A stretch of DNA of 64,000 nt. Source: Comamonas sp. SCN 65-56. Lineage in GTDB: Bacteria; Pseudomonadota; Gammaproteobacteria; Burkholderiales; Burkholderiaceae_C. Positions 16,608 through 26,652 of this stretch are shown here, in pieces. The position numbers were made by a program, and so were the translations under genes. How positions within the stretch are numbered: the first letter of the stretch is position 1; each line of letters starts with the position of its first letter. A model generated the notes under the pieces. That model searched no databases, was not told the DNA's origin, and saw only the letters and a list, made by a program, of their open reading frames with translations. Where the stretch lies: positions 1 to 64,000 of the forward strand of contig NZ_MEDS01000006.1 in assembly GCF_001724135.1 (NCBI RefSeq), read 5' to 3'.

Positions 16608-17870
16608 TCAACGGTCGCGCCGGGCGATGACTTTCAGGCGCGACATCTCCTCGCGGTGGTGGCGCAGGTTGTGCGCATACCAGCGGCCGATCAGCCACAT
16701 CACGACGACCACGGTGGCGCCGAAGGCCGTCACCGCGCCAAAGGCCGACAGCCCCCATTTGGCGCAGGCGCTGTAGCCCGCGCCCATGAGCAAAATGGCC
16801 AGTTGCTCGTTGAAGTTCTGCACCGCGATCGAGCGCCCCGCGCCCATCAGATGGTGGCCGCGGTGCTGCAGCAGCGCGTTCATTGGCACGACCAGAAAAC
16901 CTCCGAGCGCACCCATCAGGATCAGAAAGGGCACGGCCACCCATATGCTGTGGATCAGGTTCATCGCCATCACCAGTGCGCCCATGGCGATGCCCCAGGA
17001 GATGACGCGTGGCGCACGATCGAGCCGGATGCGCATCGAGGCGAACACCGCACCGCTGGCGGTGCCCAGCGCCACCACGCCCACCAGCGCCGAAGCCTGG
17101 GTAGTGCCATAGCCCAGCGCCGCCGCCGCCCAGGCCAGCACCACATAGCGCAGATTGCCTGAGACGCCCCAGAACAGCGTGGTCGAGGCGAGCGAGATCT
17201 GCCCCAGCTTGTCGTGCCAGAGCTTGCGGTTGCAATCGCGAAAATCCGGCAGCAGCGCCAGCGGGTTGCGCGGCATGGGCCTGCGCCGGGTGCGCGTGAG
17301 CGGGATGTGCAGGTTGAACCAGGCGGCCAGCAGATAGACCGGAATCAGCGCGAAGATGGCGCCCTCGGCGGGCAAATCCACACCCGGCCAGTGGCCCGCG
17401 AGCAGCAGCTCGGCAACCTGCGGCGCCACGAGCTGCCCGCCCAGCACCACGCCAAGGATGATGGAGGCAATGGTGAGCCCTTCGATCCAGCCATTGGCCT
17501 TGACCAGCAGCGATGCCGGCAGCAGCTCGGTCAGGATGCCGTACTTGGCCGGCGAATACGCCGCCGCACCCAGCCCGACCACGGCATAGGCCAGCAGCGG
17601 GTGCGAGCCCGCCAGCATCAGCAGGCAGCCCAGCGCCTTGACTGCATTGCTGATGAACATCACCCTGCCCTTGGGCATGGAGTCGGCAAACGCGCCGACC
17701 CAGGGCGCGAGCACGACGTAGAACAGCGCGAACATCGGCACCAGCGCCGCCGCCTGCCAGGGCGCGGCGCCATTGGTGCGCAGCAGGTCCACGGCGACGA
17801 CGAACAAGGCGTTGTCTGCCAGCGAGCTGAAAAACTGCGCTGACATGATGGTGTAGAAACCGCGCTTCAT
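16608..17870 (-). CDS. lplT: Lysophospholipid transporter LplT
   Basis: A 420-residue major-facilitator protein with 12 predicted membrane segments. The N-terminus [21 protein letters not shown] and [13 protein letters not shown] are hallmark segments of LplT, which flips lysophospholipids across the inner membrane for re-acylation. The partner acyltransferase (aas) is not in the window. It is divergent from alr; the 145 bases between them must hold both promoters. Confidence 0.92.
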   Translation of the reverse strand: MKRGFYTIMSAQFFSSLADNALFVVAVDLLRTNGAAPWQAAALVPMFALFYVVLAPWVGAFADSMPKGRVMFISNAVKALGCLLMLAGSHPLLAYAVVGLGAAAYSPAKYGILTELLPASLLVKANGWIEGLTIASIILGVVLGGQLVAPQVAELLLAGHWPGVDLPAEGAIFALIPVYLLAAWFNLHIPLTRTRRRPMPRNPLALLPDFRDCNRKLWHDKLGQISLASTTLFWGVSGNLRYVVLAWAAAALGYGTTQASALVGVVALGTASGAVFASMRIRLDRAPRVISWGIAMGALVMAMNLIHSIWVAVPFLILMGALGGFLVVPMNALLQHRGHHLMGAGRSIAVQNFNEQLAILLMGAGYSACAKWGLSAFGAVTAFGATVVVVMWLIGRWYAHNLRHHREEMSRLKVIARRDR

Positions 17871-18015
17871 CGGGAGCTGGAAGGGCGCCGTGCCGGCGGG
17901 CGCTGTGGTTGGCCTGGATACTCCGAAGAGCGACGCGCGGGGTTATATCACGCAGGCTGCCCGCGGGCGGGTGGGAGAATCCACGCGCTTGTCGCCCCGC
18001 ACACCTATTGCACTT

Positions 18016-19113
18016 ATGCCCCGCCCCATTCTTGCCACCATCCACCTGGGCGCGCTGCGCCATAACCTGGCGGTTGCGCGCCAGCGGGCACAGGGCGCGC
18101 GCGTCTGGGCGGTGGTCAAGGCCAATGCCTACGGTCATGGCATCGCACGCGTGTTCGACGCCTTGCGCGGCGCGGACGGTTTTGCGCTGCTGGACCTGGC
18201 CGAGGCCGAGCTGCTGCGCAAGCTGGGCTGGCGCGGCCCCATCCTGCTGCTCGAAGGCGTGTTCGAGCCGCGCGATCTGGAGCCGTGCTCGCGCCTCGGG
18301 CTGTGGCATGCGGTGCACACCGATGCGCAAATCGACTGGCTCAGCCAGCACAAGACGCAGACGCCACACCATGTCTTTCTGTTGATGAATTCGGGCATGA
18401 ACCGCCTCGGCTTTCCTGCCGCGCGCTACCGCACCGCCTGGGCGCGGCTGAACGCGCTGGTGCAGGTCGACGAGATTGCGCTGATGACGCATTTTTCCGA
18501 CGCCGACGGCCCGCGCGGCATTGACCACCAGCTCGCCACCTTCGAGGCCGCGGCACGCGACCTGCCGGGCGAGCGCAGCCTTGCCAACAGCGCCGCGCTG
18601 CTGCGCCGCGGCGACGAGCCGCGGGTGCACCAGGACTGGGTGCGCCCCGGCATCATGCTCTATGGCAGTTCACCCGACTATCCGGCCAACGGCATTGCCC
18701 ACTGGGGCCTGCAGCCCGCCATGACCCTGAGCACGCAGGTCATCGCCGTGCAGCAGCTTCAGGCCGGCGACAGCGTGGGCTATGGCTCCACCTTCACCGC
18801 TGACCAGCCGATGACCGTGGGCACCGTGGCCTGCGGCTATGCCGACGGCTACCCGCGCCATGGCGGCACGGATACGCCGGTGCTGGTCGACGGCCAGCGC
18901 ACGCGCACCCTGGGCCGCGTGAGCATGGACATGCTGGCGGTCGATCTCACGGGCCTGCCGCAGGCGGGCGTGGGCAGCGAAGTCACGCTCTGGGGGCGCG
19001 CCGCCAATGGCACGCTCCTGCCGGTCGAGGAAGTCGCCGCCGCCGCGGGCACCATAGGCTACGAGCAGCTCTGCGCGCTGGCGCAGCGGGTGCCGGTCGT
19101 GGTGCAGGAATAA
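18016..19113 (+). CDS. alr: Alanine racemase
   Basis: A 365-residue PLP enzyme that makes D-alanine for peptidoglycan. The PLP-binding Lys35 lies in [11 protein letters not shown], the second catalytic Tyr in SVGYGSTF, and [12 protein letters not shown] is conserved. ATG 18016 is the start; a longer in-frame extension lacks family similarity. A dispersed repeat separates it from radA. Confidence 0.96.
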   Translation: MPRPILATIHLGALRHNLAVARQRAQGARVWAVVKANAYGHGIARVFDALRGADGFALLDLAEAELLRKLGWRGPILLLEGVFEPRDLEPCSRLGLWHAVHTDAQIDWLSQHKTQTPHHVFLLMNSGMNRLGFPAARYRTAWARLNALVQVDEIALMTHFSDADGPRGIDHQLATFEAAARDLPGERSLANSAALLRRGDEPRVHQDWVRPGIMLYGSSPDYPANGIAHWGLQPAMTLSTQVIAVQQLQAGDSVGYGSTFTADQPMTVGTVACGYADGYPRHGGTDTPVLVDGQRTRTLGRVSMDMLAVDLTGLPQAGVGSEVTLWGRAANGTLLPVEEVAAAAGTIGYEQLCALAQRVPVVVQE

Positions 19114-19117
19114 TGCA

Positions 19118-19174
19118 ATAAAGATAGCTGTCAGCGCATATCCAGCATGCGCAAAAGCCTGATTTGACATAAAA
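19118..19174 (+). repeat. Dispersed about 55-bp palindromic repeat, copy 2
   Basis: AATAAAGATAGCTGTCAGCG, then CATGCGCAAAAGCCTG and TTTGACATAAAA fill the alr-radA gap and run up to the radA start codon. It matches the consensus of the family and leaves no visible ribosome binding site for radA. Confidence 0.75.
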
Positions 19175-20557
19175 ATGGCCAAGGACAAGACGCTCTACAC
19201 CTGCAGCGAATGCGGCGCCAGCAGCCCGCGCTGGCTGGGCAAGTGCCCGGGCTGCGGCGCCTGGAACACGCTGGTGGAGACCGTGGCCGAGCTGCCGGGC
19301 GCGGGCAAGAACCGCCTGAGCGGCGCGCAGTACGCCGGCCTGGCGCCGGCGCAGCAGGTGGTGCCGCTCTCAGCCATCGAGGCCTCCGAGGTGGCGCGCA
19401 CCGCCACCGGCCTGGCGGAGCTCGACCGCGTGCTGGGCGGCGGCATCGTCGAAGGCGGCGTGGTGCTCATGGGGGGCGACCCCGGCATAGGCAAATCCAC
19501 CCTGCTGCTGCAGGCGCTGGATGCGCTGCAGCAGCTGGGCCTGCCGGTGCTCTATGTCACGGGCGAAGAAAGCGGCGCGCAGGTGGCGCTGCGTGCGCGG
19601 CGCCTGGGCCTTGCGGCCAGCCAGGTACAGGTGCTGGCGGAGATTCAGCTGGAGAAGATTCTGACCACCGTCGACGCGGTGCAGCCCGCCATCTGCGTGA
19701 TCGACTCCATCCAGACGATTTATTCCGACCAGCTCGCCAGCGCGCCAGGCAGCGTGGCCCAGGTGCGCGAATGCGCGGCGCACCTCACGCGCCTGGCCAA
19801 GGCCAGTGGCATCGCCATCGTCTTCGTCGGCCATGTGACCAAGGAAGGCGCGATCGCCGGCCCGCGCGTGCTCGAACACATGGTTGACACCGTGCTGTAC
19901 TTCGAGGGCGACACGCACAGCAGCTTTCGCCTGGTGCGTGCCATCAAGAACCGCTTTGGCGCGGTCAATGAAATCGGCGTGTTCGCGATGACCGAGCAGG
20001 GCCTGAAGGGCGTCTCCAACCCGAGCGCAATCTTTCTGAGCCAGCACAGCGAGCCGGTGCCTGGCTCGTGCGTGCTCGTCACGCTGGAAGGCACGCGCCC
20101 GCTGCTGGTCGAAATCCAGGCGTTGGTCGATGGCGGCGGCGCGAACCCCAGGCGGCTGTCGGTGGGGCTGGACCGCGATCGCCTGGCCATGCTGCTGGCG
20201 GTGCTGCACCGCCATGCGGGCGTGGCTTGCGCGGATCAGGACGTGTTCGTCAACGCCGTGGGTGGCGTGCGCATCAGCGAGCCGGCGGCAGACCTGGCGG
20301 TGCTGCTAGCCATCACCAGCAGCCTGCGAGCCAAGCCGCTGCCCAAGGGCTTCATCGCCTTTGGCGAAGTGGGCCTGGCGGGCGAGGTGCGTCCCGCGCC
20401 ACGCGGGCAGGAACGTCTGAAGGAAGCCGCCAAGCTGGGCTTTACCGTCGCGGTGGTGCCCAAGGCCAATGCACCCAGGAAGCCGATCGCGGGGCTCACG
20501 ATTCACGCGGTGGAACGCGTGGAGCAGGCGATGGACGCGGTGCGCGGTCTGGGGTAG
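19175..20557 (+). CDS. radA: DNA repair protein RadA
   Basis: A 460-residue protein with an N-terminal zinc finger (CSECGASSPRWLGKCPGCGAW), a RecA-like ATPase with Walker A GGDPGIGKST, the RadA-specific KNRFG motif (IKNRFGAVNEIGVF) and a C-terminal Lon-protease-like domain (KPLPKGFIAFGEVGLAGEVR). RadA is a hexameric helicase that assists RecA in branch migration and in processing of recombination intermediates. The start codon directly abuts a dispersed repeat. Confidence 0.97.
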   Translation: MAKDKTLYTCSECGASSPRWLGKCPGCGAWNTLVETVAELPGAGKNRLSGAQYAGLAPAQQVVPLSAIEASEVARTATGLAELDRVLGGGIVEGGVVLMGGDPGIGKSTLLLQALDALQQLGLPVLYVTGEESGAQVALRARRLGLAASQVQVLAEIQLEKILTTVDAVQPAICVIDSIQTIYSDQLASAPGSVAQVRECAAHLTRLAKASGIAIVFVGHVTKEGAIAGPRVLEHMVDTVLYFEGDTHSSFRLVRAIKNRFGAVNEIGVFAMTEQGLKGVSNPSAIFLSQHSEPVPGSCVLVTLEGTRPLLVEIQALVDGGGANPRRLSVGLDRDRLAMLLAVLHRHAGVACADQDVFVNAVGGVRISEPAADLAVLLAITSSLRAKPLPKGFIAFGEVGLAGEVRPAPRGQERLKEAAKLGFTVAVVPKANAPRKPIAGLTIHAVERVEQAMDAVRGLG

Positions 20558-20564
20558 GCGGGGT

Positions 20565-20966
20565 ATGCGGCTGCGCCGTCTGATCCCGCCACTGGCCTTG
20601 TTTGCGCTGCTGGTGCTGTGCTGGCGGGCCTGGGGCTGGCCGGGGCTGGTGGCCGGCGCAGGCGCCGCATTGCTGTGGCTGCTGCTGCATTTCACGCGGC
20701 TGATGCAGGTGATGCGCAGGGCGGCCGAGCGACCGGTTGGCACCGTGGCGAGCGCCGTGATGCTCAATGCCCGCTTGGCGCAGGGGGTGAATCTGCTGCA
20801 TGTTGTGGCGCTGACCCGCTCGCTGGGCGAGTGCCTGAGCGCAGAGGGCGCAAGCACGGAAATCTACCGTTGGCGTGACGCTTCGGGTACGCAAGTGCGC
20901 TGCGAATTCGAGGGTGGCCGCCTGCTACGCTGGCAATTGCTGCGCCAGGGTGCGGCCGAATCGTAA
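20565..20966 (+). CDS. Small membrane protein downstream of radA, unknown
   Basis: A 133-residue protein that I do not recognise by function. Two hydrophobic segments (about residues 7-22 and 25-43) are followed by a soluble tail that ends in a small strand-rich part (GTQVRCEFEGGRLLRWQLLRQG). It starts 7 bases after the radA stop and is probably co-transcribed with it. The GC-rich codon use fits the host, so it is likely a family-restricted core gene. Confidence 0.7.
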   Translation: MRLRRLIPPLALFALLVLCWRAWGWPGLVAGAGAALLWLLLHFTRLMQVMRRAAERPVGTVASAVMLNARLAQGVNLLHVVALTRSLGECLSAEGASTEIYRWRDASGTQVRCEFEGGRLLRWQLLRQGAAES

Positions 20967-21005
20967 AATGACTGGTTGTTCGGGTTCGATTTTCAGAGGA
21001 TGGCG

Positions 21006-21944
21006 ATGAGTTCCACTATTCCTTCACTGGCCGATCGCGACGGCAAGATCTGGATGGATGGCCAGATGGTCGAGTGGCGCGATGCCAGGATCCATGTGCT
21101 CACCCATACGCTGCACTACGGTTGCGGCGCGTTCGAGGGTGTGCGCGCCTACGACGCCGAGGGCGGCACCGCGATCTTCCGGCTGCAGGACCACACCCAG
21201 CGCCTGTTCAACAGCGCCAAGATCCTGCGCATGGACATCCCGTTCAGCATGGAGCAGGTCAACGAGGCGCAGCGCGCGGTCGTCAAGGCCAACCAGCTCG
21301 CCTCCTGCTACCTGCGCCCGCTGGTGTGGATAGGTGACAAAAAGCTCGGCGTCTCGCCCAAGGGCAACACCATCCACGTGATGGTCGCAGCCTGGGCCTG
21401 GGGTGCCTACCTGGGCGAAGAGGGCATGAAGCGCGGCATCCGCGTCAAGACCAGCAGCTACACGCGCCACCACGTGAACATCACCATGACGCAGGCCAAG
21501 ACGGTGAGCAACTACACCAACTCCATCCTGGCCAACATGGAAGCCACCGACGACGGTTACGACGAAGCCGTGCTGCTGGACAGCGCCGGTTTCGTGAGCG
21601 AAGGCTCGGGCGAAAACGTCTACATCGTCAAGGACGGCGTGGTGTACACGCCTGATCTCTCCGCCGGCGCACTGAACGGCATCACGCGCAAGACGGTGCT
21701 GCAGGTCTGCAAGGATCTGGGCATAGAAGTGGTGCAAAAGCGCATCACTCGCGACGAGTGCTACATCGCCGATGAAATGTTCTTCAGCGGCACCGCGGCC
21801 GAGATAACCCCGATCCGCGAATACGACCGGCTGCAGATCGGCAGCGGCTCGCGCGGCCCGGTGACAGAAAAAATCCAGACCGCCTTCTTTGACATCGTGG
21901 GCGGGCGCAACCCCCGCTACGCCCATTGGCTCACCAGGGTCTGA
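21006..21944 (+). CDS. ilvE: Branched-chain amino acid aminotransferase
   Basis: A 312-residue fold-type IV PLP enzyme that interconverts Val, Leu and Ile with their keto acids. LTHTLHYGCGAFEGVRAY, the PLP lysine in MTQAKTVSNYTNS, SEGSGENVYIV and GTAAEITPIREYD match class I BCATs. ATG 21006 is chosen over ATG 21000 because GAGG lies at proper distance from it. The next gene starts 2 bases after its stop. Confidence 0.94.
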   Translation: MSSTIPSLADRDGKIWMDGQMVEWRDARIHVLTHTLHYGCGAFEGVRAYDAEGGTAIFRLQDHTQRLFNSAKILRMDIPFSMEQVNEAQRAVVKANQLASCYLRPLVWIGDKKLGVSPKGNTIHVMVAAWAWGAYLGEEGMKRGIRVKTSSYTRHHVNITMTQAKTVSNYTNSILANMEATDDGYDEAVLLDSAGFVSEGSGENVYIVKDGVVYTPDLSAGALNGITRKTVLQVCKDLGIEVVQKRITRDECYIADEMFFSGTAAEITPIREYDRLQIGSGSRGPVTEKIQTAFFDIVGGRNPRYAHWLTRV

Positions 21945-21946
21945 GC

Positions 21947-22153
21947 ATGGCGCACACCGTTGTCGAACTGCTCGCCAAGGACCTGGATGGCAATGGCGGC
22001 ATCTTCTGCCCCAGCGCCAAGGCGGACATGAAGCTGTGGAACAGCCATCCGCGCGTGTTCCTCGAAATCGCCCGCCAGCATGAGGCCCGCTGCCCGTATT
22101 GCAGCACGGTCTACCGCCTGAAAGAGGGCGAAGTGGTCAAGGGCGGGCATTGA
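21947..22153 (+). CDS. Zinc-finger protein of the zf-CHCC (NDUFS6-like) family
   Basis: A 68-residue protein with the Cys-x..-His-x..-Cys-x2-Cys pattern (FCPSAKADMKLWNSHPRVF, RCPYCSTVYRL). In eukaryotes the related NDUFS6 binds zinc in respiratory complex I; the role of the short bacterial proteins is not established. It is coupled to ilvE. Confidence 0.87.
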   Translation: MAHTVVELLAKDLDGNGGIFCPSAKADMKLWNSHPRVFLEIARQHEARCPYCSTVYRLKEGEVVKGGH

Positions 22154-22237
22154 AGCGCTGCTGCCTGCACGGGCCCCGTGCCGGCGGCACAGACAGGCCA
22201 TGCGCGGGCACTTGCCCGGCCGCTTTCCACAAGCTCC

Positions 22238-23011
22238 ATGCCAACGCTCACGGTCGCCGTCCTGGCACTCAATGAGGCACGCTGCATCGCCCGCTGCCTG
22301 CGCAGTGCGGCGTTCGCCGATCAGCTGCTGGTGGTCGATGGCGGCAGCACGGATGCCACGGTCGCCATCGCGCGCTCGCTGGGCGCGCAGGTGCACTGCC
22401 ATCCGGATTGGCAAGGCTTTGCCGTGCAGCGCAACCGGCTGATCGCGCACGCCAGCAGCGACTACATTTTTTTCCTCGACGCCGACGAAACCATGTCGCC
22501 CGCGTTTGCCGCGGAGCTGCAGGCCATCGTGGCCAGCGGGGAGCGCGCGGTGTTCAGCATCCGCTGGCGCCTGATGGCCTTCGGGCACGAGCTGCGGTAT
22601 TTTCGCGCCGACACGCGGGTGGAGCGCCTGTTCCGGCGCGACCAGTTACGGGAATTTGTCGGCGTGGTGCACGAGCAGGCGGTGCTCAGTGAGCCCGAGG
22701 TGCCGCGTCGCCTGATACGCGAACGCCTGTGGCACGAAACGCGCCCGACGGTGCGCATCTCGCTCGAGAAACTGACGCAGTACGCGCTGCTGGGCGCCGC
22801 CAAGCGGGCCGGCGGCAGCGCCCGGGGCGGCGTGCTGCGCGGCCTGGCGGCAGGCAGCTGGATGTTTGCGCGCATGTACCTGGGGCGCGGCGGCTTTTTG
22901 TGCGGCGGCGCCGGTTTTCTCTACTGCTGGTTTCTGGCGCTGGAGGCGTTCTTCCGCTACGCGGCGCTGTACTACGACCGCAACGCGTTGACGGCGGAGG
23001 TCATGCGTTGA
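22238..23011 (+). CDS. Glycosyltransferase family 2, LPS core type
   Basis: A 257-residue GT-A protein: LTVAVLALNEARCIARCLRS, the nucleotide-sugar region LLVVDGGSTDATV, the metal-binding FLDADE, and a C-terminal hydrophobic helix near the membrane. It resembles WaaE/KdtX-type enzymes that add a glucose to the inner core of LPS. The next gene is an O-antigen ligase that overlaps it, so the two likely act in LPS or surface-glycan assembly. The exact sugar is not known. Confidence 0.87.
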   Translation: MPTLTVAVLALNEARCIARCLRSAAFADQLLVVDGGSTDATVAIARSLGAQVHCHPDWQGFAVQRNRLIAHASSDYIFFLDADETMSPAFAAELQAIVASGERAVFSIRWRLMAFGHELRYFRADTRVERLFRRDQLREFVGVVHEQAVLSEPEVPRRLIRERLWHETRPTVRISLEKLTQYALLGAAKRAGGSARGGVLRGLAAGSWMFARMYLGRGGFLCGGAGFLYCWFLALEAFFRYAALYYDRNALTAEVMR

Positions 23012-24267
23012 GCCAGGGCGTGGAACGCCGGGCCGCGCAGCTGACGACTGCCGGCGTGTTCCTGGTGCCGGCCCTGGCACTGCTGTTTCCGTCGGGCTAC
23101 TCGGTCGGCACGGTGCTGCTGTTGCTCGCCAGCCTGCTGAACATCGGCGCATGGCACCGCTGCCGGCCGTCGCGCGAGATGCGCTGGTGGATGGCCTGCG
23201 TGGTCTGCATGGGGCTGCTCTGGGCCGTGGACATCAATGCCGCCCGAGGCTGGGCGAGCGCCGATCGACCGGCCAAGTACCTGCTCGTTCTGCCCTGTAT
23301 TGTGCAGCTGTGTCTGTGCCCGCCGCGCGCCGGCGTGCTGCGGCTGGGCGTGGCGGCAGGCGCCATCGGGGGCGGAGCTGTGGCGCTGTTTCAGAACCTG
23401 GTGGAGCGCAGTCCGCGCGCGGACGGCTTCCTGAACGCGATCCAGTTCGGCGATCTGAGCATGCTGCTGGGCTGCATGTGCGCGCTGTGGCTGGCGCTCG
23501 GTGACCCGCACTGGAAATGGCAGACCCGGTCGCTGCTGGCGGCCGCCGCCTGCCTTGGGGTGCTGGGATCAGTGTTGTCGCTGGCACGCGGCGGCTGGCT
23601 GGCCGGCGTGCTGTCCTTGCCCCTGTGGCTGTGGCTGCTGGCGCGCGGGCACAGCCACCGCCGGGTGTGGCAGGCGCTGGCGGCGTTGAGCCTCATGGGC
23701 CTGATGATCGGCTGGTACCAGGGGCCCGAAGTGGCGCAGCGCTGGAGCATCGCGATCCAGGAGGGCGATGCCTATCGCGAAGGCGTCCCCGCGACGATCA
23801 ATACCTCATCGGGCCAGCGCCTGGAGCAATGGCGGCTGGCGCTGGAGATGGGCCGGGATCGACCCTGGCTGGGATGGCGCGGGCAGTACACCGTCGAGAA
23901 AGCCCGGCGGGTGCAGGCGGGTGAGGCGGATCCCACCGTGCTTCGGTTTGACCATGCGCACAACGAAATACTGGACATGTTTGCCAAGCGGGGCGTGGTC
24001 GGTGTGAGCGTACTGCTGCTTTTCTACCTGGTGCCCTTGCTGGTGTTCTGGCCCAGACGCCCGGATTCACTGACGGGCGAGCAGGAAACCTTTGCCCTGC
24101 GCCTGGCCGGCCTGGCCATACCCGTGCTGTACATCGGCTTCGGCCTGACCCAGGTCTTTTTTGCGCACAACAGCGGCAATCTGTTTTACCTGCTCATGGT
24201 GACCATGTTCATGGTGGCGCTGCAGCAGCGCCAAGCTGCCGGTATCAGCGCACCGGCGGCAGGCTGA
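23008..24267 (+). CDS. O-antigen ligase-like (WaaL/Wzy_C) membrane protein
   Basis: A 419-residue protein with about ten to twelve hydrophobic segments and one large periplasmic loop (about residues 245-320) that contains the Wzy_C-type residues SSGQRLEQWRLALEMGRDRPWLG and FDHAHNEILDMFAKRG. WaaL enzymes transfer undecaprenyl-linked O-polysaccharide to lipid A-core in the periplasm; Wzy polymerases look similar, so ligase or polymerase is open. The start is TTG 23008, which overlaps the TGA of the glycosyltransferase (TTGA); GTG 23020 is an alternative. Its 3' end overlaps the convergent gene by 23 bases. Confidence 0.85.
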   Translation: MSQGVERRAAQLTTAGVFLVPALALLFPSGYSVGTVLLLLASLLNIGAWHRCRPSREMRWWMACVVCMGLLWAVDINAARGWASADRPAKYLLVLPCIVQLCLCPPRAGVLRLGVAAGAIGGGAVALFQNLVERSPRADGFLNAIQFGDLSMLLGCMCALWLALGDPHWKWQTRSLLAAAACLGVLGSVLSLARGGWLAGVLSLPLWLWLLARGHSHRRVWQALAALSLMGLMIGWYQGPEVAQRWSIAIQEGDAYREGVPATINTSSGQRLEQWRLALEMGRDRPWLGWRGQYTVEKARRVQAGEADPTVLRFDHAHNEILDMFAKRGVVGVSVLLLFYLVPLLVFWPRRPDSLTGEQETFALRLAGLAIPVLYIGFGLTQVFFAHNSGNLFYLLMVTMFMVALQQRQAAGISAPAAG

Positions 24268-25312
24268 TCCGGGCCAGCTCTGCCACCAGCTGGTGCATGA
24301 GCTCGGCTGCCGGCAGTGCACGCACGGCCCCCACCCCCTGCCCCGCCCACAAGGCCATGCCGTCGGCGTCGCCAGCCTTCGCGGCGGCGCGGCGCACCGG
24401 GCCCATGAGCGCGTTCTGGATCGGGTAGGGCGGCAACTGAGTTGCCAGCGGATCGAGCGCGTGCATCGTGGCGTTGACGATGCCGCGCGCCCAGCGGCCC
24501 GAGAAAACGCGGGTCAGGCGCGTATCGCTGCCCTGGGCGCTGGCCAGTGCCGCGCGCCACGCCGGGGCGATCGATGATTCCGGGCAGGCCAGAAAGGCCG
24601 TGCCCATCTGCGCCGCCTGCGCGCCCAGCGCCAGCGCCCCGGCGATACCACGCCCGTCCATGATGCCGCCTGCGGCGATCACCGGGATGGAAAGCGCATC
24701 GACGCACGCCGGCACGAGGGCCAGCGTGCCGATCTGGCTTTCTTCCCAAGGGCTCAGGAAGGTGCCACGGTGCCCACCGCCCTCGATGCCGCTGGCCACC
24801 ACTGCATCGGCACCCGCGTTCTGCCAGGCCAGGGCCTCTTGCACCGTCGTCGCCGTGCCCTGGACCATGCAGCCCACACGATGCAGGCGCTCGATCTGCT
24901 CGCCGCTCAGGATGCCGAAGGTGAAACTGGCGACTGCGGGGCGCAGCTCCAGCAGGGTTTCGAACTGCACCTCAAAGTCTTCGCACCATTTTTTGGGGGG
25001 CTCAAGCGGCAGGTCAAATCTGGCGTAAAGCGGCGCCAACTGTGCGAGTGCAGCTTCTACTACCAGAGCATCCGGCGCAGGTGTCTGCAGCACGAAGAGG
25101 TTCATGGCGAACGGTTTGTCCGTTGCCGCGCGCACGGCAGCAGCCGCTTCGCGCATGGCATCCGGTGAGCGCGCGCCGCAGCCCAGCGAACCCAGCCCGC
25201 CGGCTTGCGAGACGGCAGCCGCGAGTTGCGGTGTGTCCGAGCCCGTCATGGGTGCCTGGATGATGGGGTGCTGCAGGCCCAGGCGTTGCAGCAGTGCGGA
25301 GGGTTGGGTCAT
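24245..25312 (-). CDS. Nitronate monooxygenase (2-nitropropane dioxygenase family)
   Basis: A 355-residue TIM-barrel FMN protein: PIIQAPMTGSDTPQLAAAVSQAGGLGSLG at the start, VASGIEGGGHRGTF for flavin phosphate binding, and IPVIAAGGIMDGRGIAGALALGAQAAQMGTAF. The family oxidises alkyl nitronates and removes the toxin propionate-3-nitronate; several members instead are FMN-dependent reductases. It stands alone between two convergent or divergent neighbours. Confidence 0.9.
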   Translation of the reverse strand: MTQPSALLQRLGLQHPIIQAPMTGSDTPQLAAAVSQAGGLGSLGCGARSPDAMREAAAAVRAATDKPFAMNLFVLQTPAPDALVVEAALAQLAPLYARFDLPLEPPKKWCEDFEVQFETLLELRPAVASFTFGILSGEQIERLHRVGCMVQGTATTVQEALAWQNAGADAVVASGIEGGGHRGTFLSPWEESQIGTLALVPACVDALSIPVIAAGGIMDGRGIAGALALGAQAAQMGTAFLACPESSIAPAWRAALASAQGSDTRLTRVFSGRWARGIVNATMHALDPLATQLPPYPIQNALMGPVRRAAAKAGDADGMALWAGQGVGAVRALPAAELMHQLVAELARISLPPVR

Positions 25313-25404
25313 GGGTCTGAGGCAGAAACGCTGCCGTGTGCGATGATTTCCGCCTTCATCTTACGGCGCTGCCGCATCGCGACGCTGCGCCCGACCCTTG
25401 CTCC

Positions 25405-26652
25405 ATGCCCGTTCCTGTCGCTGCCCCTGCCGTCTCGCCCTGGTCTGAGCGCCCCTGGGCGGTGGCACTGGCGGGGCTGTTGGCACTGGCGGTGGCCATG
25501 GGTGTCGGGCGCTTTGCGTTCACGCCGCTGCTGCCCATGATGTTGCACGACAAGGTGGTGACCATCGCGCAGGGCAGCTGGCTGGCAACCGCCAACTACA
25601 TCGGCTATCTGGTGGGCGCCCTGGTGTGCACCGCCGTGCCGTGGCTGCTGCCGCAGCTGTACCGGCGCTGGGGGCCGGCGCCGTTTGCCCATGCCGGGCT
25701 TGCCGCCACGGTGGTGCTGACGCTGGCGATGGCGCTGCCCATTCCGGCGCTGTGGCCGACGCTGCGCTTTCTGGCGGGCGTGGCGAGCGCGTTCGTTCTG
25801 CTCAACGTGGCGGCCTGGTGCATGGTGCGTCTGGCGCTGCAGGGGCGCGCTGCCATGGGCGGGCTGATCTTTGCCGGGCCGGGCCTGGGGATAGTGCTCA
25901 GCGGTCTGGCGGCCAGCGCCATGGTGGCGGTCCAGTGGCGGGCGACCGCTGGCTGGGTGGTGTTTGGCGTGCTCGCCTTGCTCTGGTATCTGCCGATCTG
26001 GCCGGTGATGCGCGGCCTCGCCAACGCGACGGGCGCGGCGCAACCGGTGAGCGCCACGGCAGCCCCCGCGTCGGCCGCGGCACCGGTGCTGGCGCGTGCG
26101 CTGCACGGCCTGGGCTACGGCCTGGCGGGGTTGGGCTACATCGTCACCGCGACCTTTTTGCCGGTGATTGCGCGCATGGCGCTGGAGCCCGGTTCGCCCT
26201 GGCCGGACTTGTTCTGGCCCATTTTCGGCGTCGGTGCCACCTTCGGCGTTGTGCTCAGCACGCGCTCGCCGGAGCACTGGGACCGGCGCTGGCTGCTTGT
26301 CGCCTGCTACGCGGTGCAGGCGAGCGGGATCATCGTCGGTCTGCTGTTGCCGACGGTGGCGGGCTTTGCCATGGGCAGCCTGCTGCTGGGGCTGCCGTTT
26401 CTCGCGCTGGTGTCCTATGCGATGCAGGTCGCGCGCAGGCTCTGGCCCGAGGCTGCTGACAGTTTCATGAGCCTGATCACCGTGGTCTATGGCGTGGGCC
26501 AGATCATCGGCCCGCCGATCACCGCCTGGCTGCTGGCGGTCCATGGGCAGCAGCGTGGCTTCACGCTGGGGCTCACGTTTGCGGCATCGGCACTGGTGCT
26601 GGGCGCCCTGATTTATGCCGGGTCGGCGCTGCGCTGGAGGCGCATGCCATGA
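25405..26652 (+). CDS. YbfB/YjiJ-family MFS transporter
   Basis: A 415-residue membrane protein with 12 hydrophobic segments. [20 protein letters not shown] and [15 protein letters not shown] at the N-terminus are typical of the YbfB/YjiJ family. The substrate is unknown. ATG 25405 follows a Pro-rich region and gives the expected length. The stop overlaps the mnmE start by ATGA, so mnmE may be translated by coupling. Confidence 0.87.
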   Translation: MPVPVAAPAVSPWSERPWAVALAGLLALAVAMGVGRFAFTPLLPMMLHDKVVTIAQGSWLATANYIGYLVGALVCTAVPWLLPQLYRRWGPAPFAHAGLAATVVLTLAMALPIPALWPTLRFLAGVASAFVLLNVAAWCMVRLALQGRAAMGGLIFAGPGLGIVLSGLAASAMVAVQWRATAGWVVFGVLALLWYLPIWPVMRGLANATGAAQPVSATAAPASAAAPVLARALHGLGYGLAGLGYIVTATFLPVIARMALEPGSPWPDLFWPIFGVGATFGVVLSTRSPEHWDRRWLLVACYAVQASGIIVGLLLPTVAGFAMGSLLLGLPFLALVSYAMQVARRLWPEAADSFMSLITVVYGVGQIIGPPITAWLLAVHGQQRGFTLGLTFAASALVLGALIYAGSALRWRRMP